A stretch of 64,000 nucleotides of DNA from Hymenopus coronatus (taxonomy: Eukaryota; Arthropoda; Insecta; Mantodea; Hymenopodidae): NCBI GenBank assembly GCA_030762935.1, contig CM060882.1, forward strand, positions 21,395,001 through 21,459,000. The letters are read 5' to 3'. Shown piece after piece: positions 49,343 to 59,298 of the stretch. The translations under genes were made by a program, and so were the position numbers. Position 1 is the first letter of the stretch. Every line of letters starts with the position of its first letter. The notes beneath the pieces are model-generated. The model was not told the origin of the DNA and did no database searches. It was given only the letters and a program-made list of their open reading frames with translations.

Positions 49343-49349
49343 TTTTTTT
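49301..49349. repeat. Poly(T) run (lysine-codon expansion of the mariner)
   Basis: 22 Ts, one C, then 26 Ts. On the minus strand this is poly(A) exactly where mariner transposases have a RPHLKKKK lysine run before the catalytic HHDNA motif. It probably grew from the natural AAA codons. Confidence 0.85.
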
Positions 49350-50329
49350 CAAATGAGGTCTTATTCTTTTCACGTCACTCAAAGGTTGCAGTAATCTTCC
49401 GTAGTAGTCACCAGTGACACTTTTACCCTTTTCCAAACAATCAATAAAACTAATTCACTGTGCAATCCAGACAAAACTCGCCATAAACTTGTTGGCTGAC
49501 AAAATTGGCTTTACCGTTTTTGAAGTTGGTTCACCTGGCGTAATCCACTGTTTAGACTGCGATTTACTTACTGGAGTGTAGTGATGTATCCAAGTTTCAT
49601 TCTTGGTAGTAAGCCGTCTCAAAAATGTATTGGAATTTTTACGGTAGAGCTCCTCGTTCTTAACAGAAACAGTTTTTCTTTACAACCTTTGATCAGGTGT
49701 CAACAATCGCGGCACCCATCTTGCACAGACCTTGTGAAAGCACAAAACATTACTTAAAGTATTACCTGCACGTTCTTTTGATATGTTTACAGCATCTGCT
49801 ATCTCAAGCAACTTTAATCTGCGGTCTTCCAGTACTAAACGATGAATTTTTCCAATGAGCTCTGGAGTTGTCACTTCTACAGGGCGTCCAGAGCGAGGCT
49901 CATCACTAGCGCTCGTACGTCCCACTTTAAACTGTGCAACCCACCTTTTAATCATTGAATATGAAGGAGCAGAGTCATTCAATGTACTGTGCATTGCCTC
50001 CTCGATTTCTTTAGGTGATAAGCTTTACAAATGGAGGTATTTAGTCACTGCTCGTCTTTCCAAATCCTCCATTTTCGTGAAAATTAAAGTGTCTTGCTTA
50101 AAATGCTGTCATTCGAAAACTAAACAAGCTGTTGACCTGTAACTATGGATACAAGCTAGTATAGAGTTAAATTATAAGATGCTACCGTCTAACTGGCCTA
50201 GTGACGCCATATCTGTGTGAGGCCCGGGACTTATCAGCCGACCCTCGTACTGTGAGATAGAAGCAACTCCAGGCATTAGTTCCACCAGCATGTATGAAAT
50301 ACTAATGATCTTTTAACCGTGAAAAGGGT

Positions 50330-51000
50330 TTGCTTTCGTTGGATCCTACATAATTTGATGCCACATCACAAAAGGATGCTCGTGTTGATTGGTGCACACA
50401 AATATTCCATAAATACAATGGTGGGGTTTCAAAGGCGCATATAAGATTGTAACAGGTGGCGAATCATAAGTCTATGAATATGAGCCAGAACGTAAACAGC
50501 AGTCCATGTATGGGGTTTCAAGATGAACCAAATCCAACAAAATTTGTTCACACTCGAATCATTTCAAAACAAATGGTGACTTTTTTTTTTTTTTTTCCTT
50601 TCAGAAAAACTGGTCATATGGCAACAGTGCCTTTAGAGCAACGTAAAACGGTCAATTCTGAATGGTGCACAACCATTTGTGAGCCGGAAGTCTTCGGTGA
50701 AACAAGGAAAACAAACAAGTGCCGTCGGATCGTTCTTCAAAAAAGACAGTGCGAGCGCTCACACATTGCATGTAACAATGAGTCATCAATAATCAATCGA
50801 GTCGATGACTCATTCGTCGTACTGTCCTGATTTGGCACCCAATAACTTCTTTTTGTTCCTGAACATCAAGAATAAAATGCGTGAAAAACTATTTTCGTCG
50901 GCAGAAGAAGCTGTTGAGCGTTCAAAAACCATGTTTTGGAGGTGTCTCAAGTAGTTTGGTAAAAACGCAGTCAAAAGTGTATTGATAATAAAGGAGAATT
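50330..51000 (+). pseudogene. Mariner transposase relic MLE4 (another lineage)
   Basis: In one frame: EYEPERKQQSM-like, MATVPLEQRKTVNSEW, EVFGETRKTNKCRRIVL. Then, after a shift, YCPDLAPNNFFLF and a KNKMRE-type C-terminus. The block order is that of mariner catalytic domains with the 'KTGH' motif. A 17-base T-run near 50581 expands the FF codons. The N-terminal half and terminal repeats were not found. Confidence 0.8.
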
Positions 51001-51050
51001 TTGGGTGATATGCAATCCTTTTTCTATACGTATAGAGAAAGTAATAATCA
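51001..51050 (+). mobile_element. R right-end remnant after MLE4
   Basis: 'ttgggtgatatgcaatcc' and 'tatagagaaagtaataa' correspond to the last 50 bp of an R element. Confidence 0.65.
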
Positions 51051-51141
51051 ATAAAAGCACATGACTTGAGTTTTCACATGTTCTTGTACTCTCATATTGC
51101 AGCCACGACTCGAAATCTCTGCATGTTCACATAATTGAGAG

Positions 51142-51831
51142 TAAAAATGTATGATGTGTTCCATTCACATGACTTTCTCTACATCTCCGCAACAAATATT
51201 GTTAAACAGCTAATGCTTCTATTTACTTCATACCAATCAAAAAACAACAAAAAAATAGCAGAAATAGTATTATTACTTGCTTCCTTGTAAATAGAAGCGA
51301 AACAAGGGAGTACCATAGATTAAAGTGATCGTCAAAGGTTTGTTGCTATGTGTCTGAAGTTCTTTTGTTTGCATGGACACGAGTTGACAAATTCCTGTAT
51401 GAGAAAAGTATAAGTTTTTAAAGCTTAAACCAAAAACAAGGAATACATAAAAAACGATAAACTCCGCGAAAAAATGTATATAACATAAATTGTGTGTTTT
51501 AATGTGCTCTACATTTTTGTGCGGTAAGTTTTTATCCATCTCTTACGGTTTAGCAGTTATGCAAAATTTCGGAAAATTCATCCAGAATAAAGTAGTCTTC
51601 AGAGGCTATTCTAAGAGAATTCAAGATATACATATTATTTTTCAGGTAAATATCTATAACACATGATGCTTTAATCACAATTGTTAGAGCCATTTCGAGA
51701 AAATCAAAATTTTCGAAAGTTTTTCCATTTAAACAGTAGTTGGGGGTGGGAGGATTTTCTTGAAATCTCGGTATGGAATTTTTGGGTGCAAAACAATAGC
51801 TTCTCTATACACTATGTAGAGAAAGTAATAA
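51142..51831 (+). mobile_element. R element copy R34, CA tract deleted
   Basis: Left end 'atgatgtgttccattcac', a complete body to the G-rich block, then a jump to 'gaaatctcggtatggaat' and a shortened hairpin ending 'gtagagaaagtaataa'. Confidence 0.85.
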
Positions 51832-52194
51832 CAAAAAATGTTTGCAAGGAAAGCAGTTTATCTCCGGTTTACTGTCCCAACACTGCGTCACTGACGTATC
51901 GAGCCTACATACAATGGCTTTATCAGTATTCATGTCCTCCGGTAGCGGACATTGTAATGCTAATAGTGACCTAGTGCAAGGAATATAACAGAGAAACCGA
52001 TGTTTTGATTGGCCCCTTGGGCGCAATACCTTGTCCTCTGTTATGATTACAGCACACAGCTGAGTGCTGAGGAAAGACTGAGAATTCAGGGCTATGCTGC
52101 AATATGGCTCAGAGGTGCTAGAGCTATGACCCCCGATATCCAACTCCGGCCGGCCAGTGAAGCCAGGCACATATCGCCTTCTATGTACATAATT
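51832..52194. other. Unassigned, relatively G+C-rich sequence
   Basis: A minus-strand frame of 159 codons spans this area (51805-52284), but its ends lie in R sequence and it has no recognisable domain. I do not call it a gene. Confidence 0.45.
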
Positions 52195-52240
52195 ATGATA
52201 CCGAAAATGGATGTTCCAGGACCCCCGAATACAAAAACAA
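52195..52240 (-). mobile_element. R right-end remnant
   Basis: 'gataccgaaaatggatg' and 'ggacccccgaatacaaaaa' match the minus-strand right part of R. Confidence 0.5.
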
Positions 52241-52790
52241 ATATGATTTGTTCTATTCATGTGACTTTCTCTACATCTCTGCAATAAATTATTGTTTAAA
52301 AATAAAATCTATTCTTCTAATTACTTCATGTTAATCGAGAAAAAATTAGGAAAAGTGGTGTTATTACTTGCTTCCTTGTAAGTAGAAGCGAAATAAGGGA
52401 GTACCACAGGTTATTTGGCAGGTAAATATCTATAGTATACGATATTTTAATCAAAATCGTTAGAGCAATTTTTGAGAAATCAAAATTTTCGAAAAATATT
52501 CCACGTAAAGGGTAGTTGGGGGTGAGAGGACTTTCTTGAAAATCTTCGTGTCACATCCTTGCAATATACCAAATTTAAATACCAAATTTGGTATTTAACG
52601 GTCTTTTCATTTGTGAGCTATGCTGTCCACAGACACACACGCGCGCGCGGACATTTTTCAATTTTTTTTTTTTTTGATTCAGGGGACCGAAAACATATAT
52701 TCCCGGTGAAATCTCGGTAAAGAATTTTTGGGTGCATTACAACACCTTCTCTTTACAGTATAAACGTAGTACGTGAAGAGAAAGTAAAAA
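52240..52790 (+). mobile_element. R element copy R35, large internal deletion
   Basis: Left end and first 170 bp, then a jump to 'ttatttggcaggtaaatatc' and on to a CA/GC tract and 'gaagagaaagtaaaaa'. About 320 bp of body is missing. Confidence 0.85.
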
Positions 52791-53438
52791 AGAATTTTTA
52801 GAAAATGTGTATATGTACGTGTGTCTGTGGGCAGCATAAACTCAAAAACGAAAAGCCCATTAAATACCAAACTCGATATCTAGCTTCAGTACCTTCCAAA
52901 GAAACTTCCCCCACCCAAACTATCCCTTATAGGAAAAACATTTCGAAAAGGTTGATTTATTCAAAAATGGCTCTAAGAATTTTGATTAAAACTTCTTATA
53001 TGTAAGATATACGCATGACAAAGATGATGTATATCTCGAATTTTATGGGAATAGCCTCTGAAGTCCTCTCTATTCTGGATGAATTGTTCTGAATGTTAAA
53101 TAGCTGGTAAACCGTAAGAGAAAGACAAAAATATGCCGCACAAAAAAATGTAGATTCTGTTAAAACACACAATTCATATCATATACATTGTTTGTGTGGC
53201 TCATTTATTCACAGATATCCCTTGTTATTGGTTTTAGTTTTAAAATACAAGTTTTAAATGATTAGGCTATTCTTTTAGCCTATTGTATTCCTTTATTTAT
53301 CTTCTATTTACAAGGGAGCAAGTAATACACCATTTCTGCTATTGTATATCTAAATTATAATAAAATAAATTTAAGAATAAGCTTCTTAACTGAAATATGT
53401 TTCAGAGATGTTGAGAAAGTCATGTGAATGGAACACAT
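52791..53438 (-). mobile_element. R element copy R36, hairpin end missing
   Basis: Starts at the GT tract and runs through body and left end 'gagaaagtcatgtgaatgg'. It abuts R35 tail to tail, so R35 may have been inserted into it or they were joined by deletion. Confidence 0.8.
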
Positions 53439-53547
53439 ATTTTTTTAAAAATCTGATGAGCGTGCAGATATGTAAATCTGAAGTTCAAAACATTCATGAT
53501 TCCTCTCATTACACTCAAATATTCATATACAGCACGTTTAAAAAAAA

Positions 53548-55020
53548 TGGAGGTGTCCCTTTCACATGACTTTCTCTACAACTCTGCAATAAAAGCTAAA
53601 AAGCTTACTCTTCTATTTACTTCATGCTAATCGAAATAAACAGCAGAAATAGTCTAATTACTTGTTTTCGTATAAGAAGGTAAATAATGGAGTACCATTG
53701 GCTAAACCAACAGTCAAATGTTTTACAACGCTGTTGCTATGGGATTAGAATCCGTTTCTTTGCGTGGCCAGGAATTAACAGTTTCCCATATAAGGAAAGT
53801 TTAAGTACTTTAAAACTGAAACCAATAGTACGTTAATATATCGACATGGTCAACTCCACGAAAAAAAAAATGCTGATGTGTTACACTCACATGACTTTCT
53901 CTAACTGCTCTACAAAACACCTACAAAAGATTATTCTTCTTTGTACACAATGCTAATCAAGATAAATGTTAGCAGAATGTTATTACTTAGTTCCTTATAA
54001 GTAGAAGGGAATAAGGGAATGCACTATGCTAAAGTGATTGCCAAATGTTTTAAAAACTATCGTTATGCGATTGTCATTGCAAATCACTTCTTTGCTTGGC
54101 CAGGAGTAGAACAAAAGAAAAACAGACACTTCCTGTGTGAAAAGTTTAAGTACTTCACAATTGAAACCAATAACAAGGAATATTTCGAAAGCGGTTACCT
54201 CCACAACAAAAACGTAATGGACAAAAATTGGATGTTTTGTCATGAGGTACATTTTTTGTGTAGTACGTTTGTTTTTTTTTTCTCTCTCTTACGGTTTAGC
54301 AGTTAAGCAAAATTCAGCAAAATTCATCCAGAATAAAGAGGTCTTCAGAGGCTATTCCCAAAAAATTCGAGATATACATTTTATTTCGGACATAAATAGC
54401 TTTAATATACGGGATTTTAATCAAAATCGTTAGAGTCATTTTTAAGAAAATCAAAATTTTCGAAATTTTTTCCATGTAAAAGGTAGTTTGTGGTGGGGGA
54501 TTTTTTTGAAAATCTTCGTGTCGCATCCTTGGAAGATACTAAACCTAAATACCAAGTTTGGTATTTAACGGTCTTTTCGTTTTGGGGCTATGCTGTCCAC
54601 AGACACACACACATACACACACAGACATGCACACACACTTACATACGGACCCTTTTTTAAAAATGCTTTTTTCGGACTCAGGGGACCCCAGAACATATAT
54701 TTCCGCTGAAATCTCGGTATCGAATTTTTGGGTGCATTACAATACCTTCTCTATCTCTATGTACATTGTACATATGGGGCTAGAGAAAGTAAAAATGTGT
54801 ATGACATATTATATTTTAAGGAGCACTAAATGTTTGTGTAGTAAGTTTTTGTCTATCTCTTAGGGTTTACTAGTTATACAAAATTCAAAGTAAGTCATCC
54901 AGAACAAGGTCTTTGGAGAGCATTGAAAATATACAGAGATTTTAATTAAAATCGTTAGACATTTTTGAGAAAATCAAAATTTTCGAAATTTTTTCCATGT
55001 AAAGGGTAGTTGCGGGTGAG
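53548..55020 (+). mobile_element. R element copy R37, interrupted by R38
   Basis: Left end at 53548-53870 up to 'ctccacgaaaaaaaaaa'. It resumes at about 54797 with 'tgtgtatgacatattat' and runs to the 'gggtagttgcgggtgag' block. The right end is lost. Confidence 0.8.
53871..54796 (+). mobile_element. R element copy R38, nested in R37, type b hairpin
   Basis: Complete copy. Left end 'atgctgatgtgttacactc', long CA tract at 54602-54645, hairpin around TGTACATTGTACATATGGGG, and 'ctagagaaagtaaaaa'. It is inserted in the A-run of R37 in the same orientation. Confidence 0.88.
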
Positions 55021-55235
55021 AAATTCAGTCACATAGCAACCAGCTTTTGACTATCACTTTAACCTATGGTACTCCCTCATTTCGCTTCTATTTACAAGGA
55101 AGCAAGTAATAAAACTTTTGCTGCTACTTTTTTCTCGATTAGCATGAAGTAAATAGAAGCATAAGCTTTTTAACAATAATTTGTTGCGGAGATGTAGAGA
55201 AAGTTATGTGAATGGAACACAGCAGATTTTTACTA
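55021..55235 (-). mobile_element. R element fragment R39 (left third)
   Basis: 'cagtcacatagcaaccagc' to 'gtagagaaagttatgtgaat' and 'agcagattttta'. It is joined to the R37 truncation point. Confidence 0.75.
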
Positions 55236-55320
55236 AAAATACTTTCTGTGGATTCAGAGGGGTCCCAAAACATGCATTTCTGGTGAAATCTCGGTATCGA
55301 ATTTTTGGGTGCAATACAAT
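55236..55320 (+). mobile_element. R right-part fragment
   Basis: 'tactttctgtggattcag' to 'gaatttttgggtgcaatac' follows R39 directly; hairpin missing. Confidence 0.65.
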
Positions 55321-56049
55321 AAAACTGAAACCAATAGTACCATAAATAGTAAAAATGTCTGATGTGTTCCATTCACATGACTTTCTATAACTCTTCTGCC
55401 AAAAAAAAAACACACTTACAAAAGATTATTCTTCTGCCTACATCATTCTAAACGAGACTAATAACAAAATTGGACTTGATACTTATTTAGCTCATTATAA
55501 GCAGAAGGGAGATAAGGGAATATACCAGGCTAAAGCGACAATCAAATATATTAAAAGCCGGTCGATATGCAAACAATTAAAGTTCGGTTCACTTTGAATT
55601 TCCTGAGAACCAAAAGAGAGATGAAACGAAACGTGAGAAGATTCACAGACTAGAATTGAAACCGATAACAAGGAATATCTCAGAAACGTCAGCTCTGCAA
55701 CAAAAATGTATATGACATAAATTGTGTGTTTTAACCAGATGTACATTTCTTGTATGATACGTTTTTGTCCATCTCTTACGGTTTATCAGCTATACAAAAT
55801 TCATCCAGAATGAACAGTCTTCAGAGGTTATTCCCTGAAATATATACATTTTATTTATCATGTAAATATCTTTAATATATGATATTTTATTTAAAATCGT
55901 TAGCCATTTTTGAGAAAATCAAAATGTTCTTAATTTTTTCCATTAAAGGGTAGTTGGTGGTGGGAGTGGATTTTCTTGCAAATCTTCGTGTCGCAGCCTT
56001 GATAGATACTGAACTTAAATATCAAATTTGGTATTTAGCAGACTTTTCG

Positions 56050-56336
56050 TTTCATTTCATATTTTTCATCCATAAAACATTTACACGTTATTAGACACGT
56101 CAACAAATAGGTAACAACATTATTACACAACATTTACAACATCTATGATTGCAATAGACAACAATTTTACAATGTCACAAAGAGTAAACAATTAACCTAA
56201 GATTACAAAAATTCATCTATTGAATAATAACAATTGATCATTAAAAAGTTTTGTAGACATTTCTTAAAACCTTGGATGGATTTAATATTCTGAGGTGTAA
56301 TGTGTAATTTTGACTTGTTCCTTGTATCCTACGTAT
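56050..56336 (-). mobile_element. LINE 3'-end fragment in R40
   Basis: The minus strand encodes a short IKSIQGFKKCLQNFL stretch, the 'FK..L..FL' ending of many LINE ORF2 proteins, followed by an A+T-rich 3' UTR. It replaces a few bases of R40 at the T-rich 'gacttttcg' block; no clear duplication. Confidence 0.6.
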
Positions 56337-56417
56337 GGATGTCCGAGTTATGCTGCCCCCCCCCACACACACACACACGATACCTTTGAATACGTAGATT
56401 CAGACTGAAAAATGCAA

Positions 56418-56489
56418 TGCCATAGCCGGGATTTGAACCACAGATCACCAGGTCTCTAGCTGGTTGCTCTACCACTGAGCTACCATGGC
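56418..56489 (-). pseudogene. tRNA-like sequence in the U repeat (best copy)
   Basis: On the minus strand GCCATGG pairs with CTATGGC across the acceptor arm. TAGCTCAGTGGTAGAGCA is a canonical D arm, and ACCAG/CTGGT form an anticodon stem with an 8-base loop. TGTGGTTCAAATCCC is a B box with an imperfect T stem. Unlike a SINE head, more than 200 bp of conserved sequence lies upstream of it. It could be a relic of a tRNA gene family. Confidence 0.75.
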
Positions 56490-56668
56490 AACATGCCTGG
56501 AGAGCATTGAATTTCTCAACTGACTCACATGTTTCCCGGTAAAAAAACAATGTGATCTCAAATTATTTTGAGATAACAAACCCCAATGGCGACTTACAAT
56601 GTTGTAAGTACTTTAAGTCCCAGGATTCATAGTATAGCCAACTATTATGGTCAATTAGGATTGATTTA

Positions 56669-56813
56669 ATTGTTTTTACTTTCTCTATACGCACTATGTA
56701 CATAGTGTATAGAGAAGGTATTGCACTCCACTCAAAGATTCGATACCGAAATTTCACCGGAAATATATGTTTTAGGGTCCCCAATATCCAAAAAAAGCAT
56801 TTTCACAAAAAGG

Positions 56814-56844
<31 letters not shown>

Positions 56845-57541
56845 CTGTGAACATAACTCTAAACCGAAAAGTCGGTAAAATACCAAAGTTGGTATTTAAG
56901 TTTAGTATCTTCCAAGGATGCGACACGAAGATTTTCAGAAAAATCCCCCACCCCCAACTACCCTTTACATGGAACTATTTTCGAAAATTTTGATTTTCTC
57001 AAAAATGGCTCTAACGATTTTTATTAAAATTTCGTATATTAAACATATTTACCTGACATATAAAATGTGAATTTTCTGGGAATAGCCTCTGAAGAGTAGT
57101 TTATTCTGGATGAATTTTACTGAATTTTGAATAACTGCTAAACCGTAAGAGATGGACAAAAACTCACTACACAAAAAATGTAGAGCACGTTAAAACACAC
57201 AATTTATGTAATATACATTTTTTTCGTAAGTTCGTCGTTTTTGAGACATTCCTTATTTTTGGTTTCTGCTATGAAAAACGTATACTTTTCTCATACAGGA
57301 ACTTGTCAAATCCTACCCATATAAACAAAGGAACTTCATTGACATAGCAACCAGCATTTGACTATCATTTTAACCTATGGTAGTCCCTTATTTCGCTTCT
57401 ACTTACAAGGAAGCAAGTAATAAGACTATTTCTGCTCATTTTTTCTGATTAGCATAAAGTAAACAGAAGTATAAGCTTTTTAAGAATAATTTGTTGCAGG
57501 GATATAGAGAAAGTCATGTGAATGGTGTACATCAGATTTTT
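56669..57541 (-). mobile_element. R element copy R41, full length, nested in the U repeat
   Basis: 873 bp, one of the cleanest copies. Hairpin ACTTTCTCTATACGCACTAT, (GT)n at 56815-56843, G/C-rich block 'atcccccacccccaac', left end 'gtgtacatcagatttttt'. The U repeat joins across it at a T-run. Confidence 0.9.
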
Positions 57542-57975
57542 TCACACAAGCCGTATGTAGGACAGGAGTTGGATAGGCAGAGTCAGACTGAAAAAGTATA
57601 TTATGAATCCTGGATATTAAAGTACTTACATTGTAAGTCGCCATTAGGGTTTGTCATCTCAAAATAATTTGAGATCACCTTGTGGTTTACCGGGAAACTT
57701 GCGAGTCAGTTGAGAAATTCAATGCTATGCCGCCATGTTGCCGAGCTGAATGATAGAACAACTGGCTAGAGACCCGGAGATCCGTTGTTCAGTCTGACTC
57801 TACCTGTCCAATTCCTATCCTACACACGGCTTGAGTAAAAACAAATTAAACCAAGGATACTTGCTGGATTCAGGGGTCTACAAAACACTTATTTCCGGTA
57901 AAATCTCGGTATCCAATATTTGATGGAATGAAGTATTCCTTCTGCCTGCTGTGTAAGAGTAAAATGCACATATAG

Positions 57976-58408
57976 AAATGCACGATGTCCCCAAAAGTGC
58001 AAGTTAACTTTGGAAGTGGTATTTTCAGAGATAAGGAGATAATAATGAAGCATCATAAAGTGTGTCAGTAATCAATGGCAGTACAATCAATCAATCCTCG
58101 ATGTCGCCGTGTCAATTTCATCACGTGACGTTGGATGATGCCTATCAGGACACTAAAAGACATGCGCTAATTATATTGTGAATCAACTCGTGACGGTATG
58201 TTTGTAGTTATTATGGTGCAGTTGAGAGGAACGTAACTGACACTGTAATCGACGATGGCACTTATGTTTTGTATATTTTATGATCCACGCACCACGCACA
58301 TTCACACTAACCGCAATTGGTGGCGCAACTTCCACAATATGAGACAGAAACAAAAGCTTATCTGTATTAACAGAAACAAAGACACCTCAAGCAGTCCTTT
58401 TATTTTTT
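57976..58408. other. Unassigned sequence
   Basis: I see no recognisable repeat or frame in this 430-bp stretch. Confidence 0.5.
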
Positions 58409-59166
58409 GAAAAATCTGATGCGTTCCATTCACATTTCTTTCTCTGCACCTCTGCAACAAATTATTGCTAAAAAGTTTATGCTTCTTTTTACTTCAAGCT
58501 AATCGAGAAAAAATTACTTGTTTCCTTATAAATAGAAATGAAATAAAGGAGAAGCATATATTAAACTGACGGTCAAAAGCTGGTTGCTATGTAACTGAAG
58601 TTCCTTTGTTTGTATGGACAAGAATTGATAAATTCCTGTATGAGAAAAGTATAAGTTTTTTAAAGCTGAAATCAAGAACAATGAATAACTCAAAAACGAT
58701 CAACTCCACAAAAAAAATGTATATAATATAAATTGTGTGTTTTAGTGAGGTCTACATTTTCTGTGTGGTAAGTTTTTGTCCACCTCCCACGGTTTAGCAG
58801 TTATGGCATATTCCCATAAAATTCGTCCAGAATAAAATATTCTTCAGAAGCTATTCCCAGAAAATTCAAGACATAGATTTTATTTTTCAGGTAAGTATCT
58901 TTAATATTGATATTTTAATGAAAATCGTTATAGTCATTTTTGAAAAGATAACAATTTTCGAAAAAGCACCAAGTAGGGTAGTTTGGGGTGTGGGATTTTT
59001 CTCGAAATCTTCGTGTCGCATCCTTGGAAGATACTAAACTTAAGTACCAAGTTTGGTATTTTACCGAATTTCGTTTTTGAGTTATCGTGTTCACAGTCAT
59101 GCAGACACACGGACACGCAGACACACACACGCGCACGCGCGCGCGGACCTTTTTCTGAAAATGCTT

Positions 59167-59298
59167 CTACTTTCTCTAGCCTCATATGTAAAGTGTACAT
59201 AGGGATAAAGAAGGTATTGTAATGCACCCAAAAGCTCGATACTGAGATTTCAACGGAAATATATGTTTTGGGGTCCCCTGAGGCCGAAAAAAACATGT
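59167..59298 (-). mobile_element. R element fragment R43 (right end only), type b hairpin
   Basis: Starts ACTTTCTCTAGCCTCATATG and ends at 'aaaaaacatgttt', where R44 begins. It has the same orientation as R44. Confidence 0.8.

Larger units (their letters stand above)
48360..50130 (-). pseudogene. Mariner transposase relic of MLE3 (DD34D type)
   Basis: On the minus strand: helix-turn-helix region (YSMIKRWVAQFKVGRTS, EPRSGRPVEVTTPELI), the RLLTPDQRL linker, EKGKSVTGDYYGRLLQPLS, then HHDNAPAHRS with the second catalytic Asp and YSPDLAPSEYHLFPNL with the third position. The C-terminal 'FLGG' block lies beyond the LTR at about 48430. It is broken by frameshifts, by a homopolymer expansion at 49301-49349 and by the LTR. 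Confidence 0.9.
48197..50249 (-). mobile_element. Mariner element MLE3, with terminal repeats and a nested solo LTR
   Basis: Terminal repeats beginning TACTAGGGGTCGGCTG (48197) and, on the other strand, TACGAGGGTCGGCTG (from 50249 inward) are bounded by TA. Removing the LTR plus its duplication (721 bp) leaves about 1.33 kb, the usual mariner length. The terminal repeats differ from those of MLE1, so it is a separate lineage. Confidence 0.9.
56385..57850. repeat. U repeat, inverted pair, interrupted by R41
   Basis: 56385-56668 carries a minus tRNA-like core and its flank. After R41 the unit continues at 57542 ('cacacaagccgtatgtagg' to 'cagactgaaaaagtat') and then turns into an inverted copy running to 57850. 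The two ends share about 45 bp of inverted sequence. Confidence 0.75.
55350..57975 (+). mobile_element. R element copy R40, subfamily II, opened by several insertions
   Basis: Left end and body 55350-56049, interrupted by a LINE 3' piece. It resumes at 56337-56380 with a short CA tract. Then the U repeat and R41 intervene, and the final part 57851-57975 ('tggattcaggggtctac' to 'taagagtaaaa') closes it. Reading these as one copy is an inference from order and orientation. Confidence 0.65.

Noticed and set aside
51805..52284. 159-codon minus-strand frame as a host gene
   Set aside because: Both ends lie in R-element sequence and no domain or compositional signal is visible.
53548..54796. Two independent tandem R copies instead of a nest
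   Set aside because: The sequence after R38 continues exactly where R37 stopped, which fits a nested insertion better than a separate third copy.
56418..56489. Functional tRNA gene
   Set aside because: The anticodon loop has 8 bases, the T stem is imperfect, and the sequence is part of a repeat with decayed sister copies.
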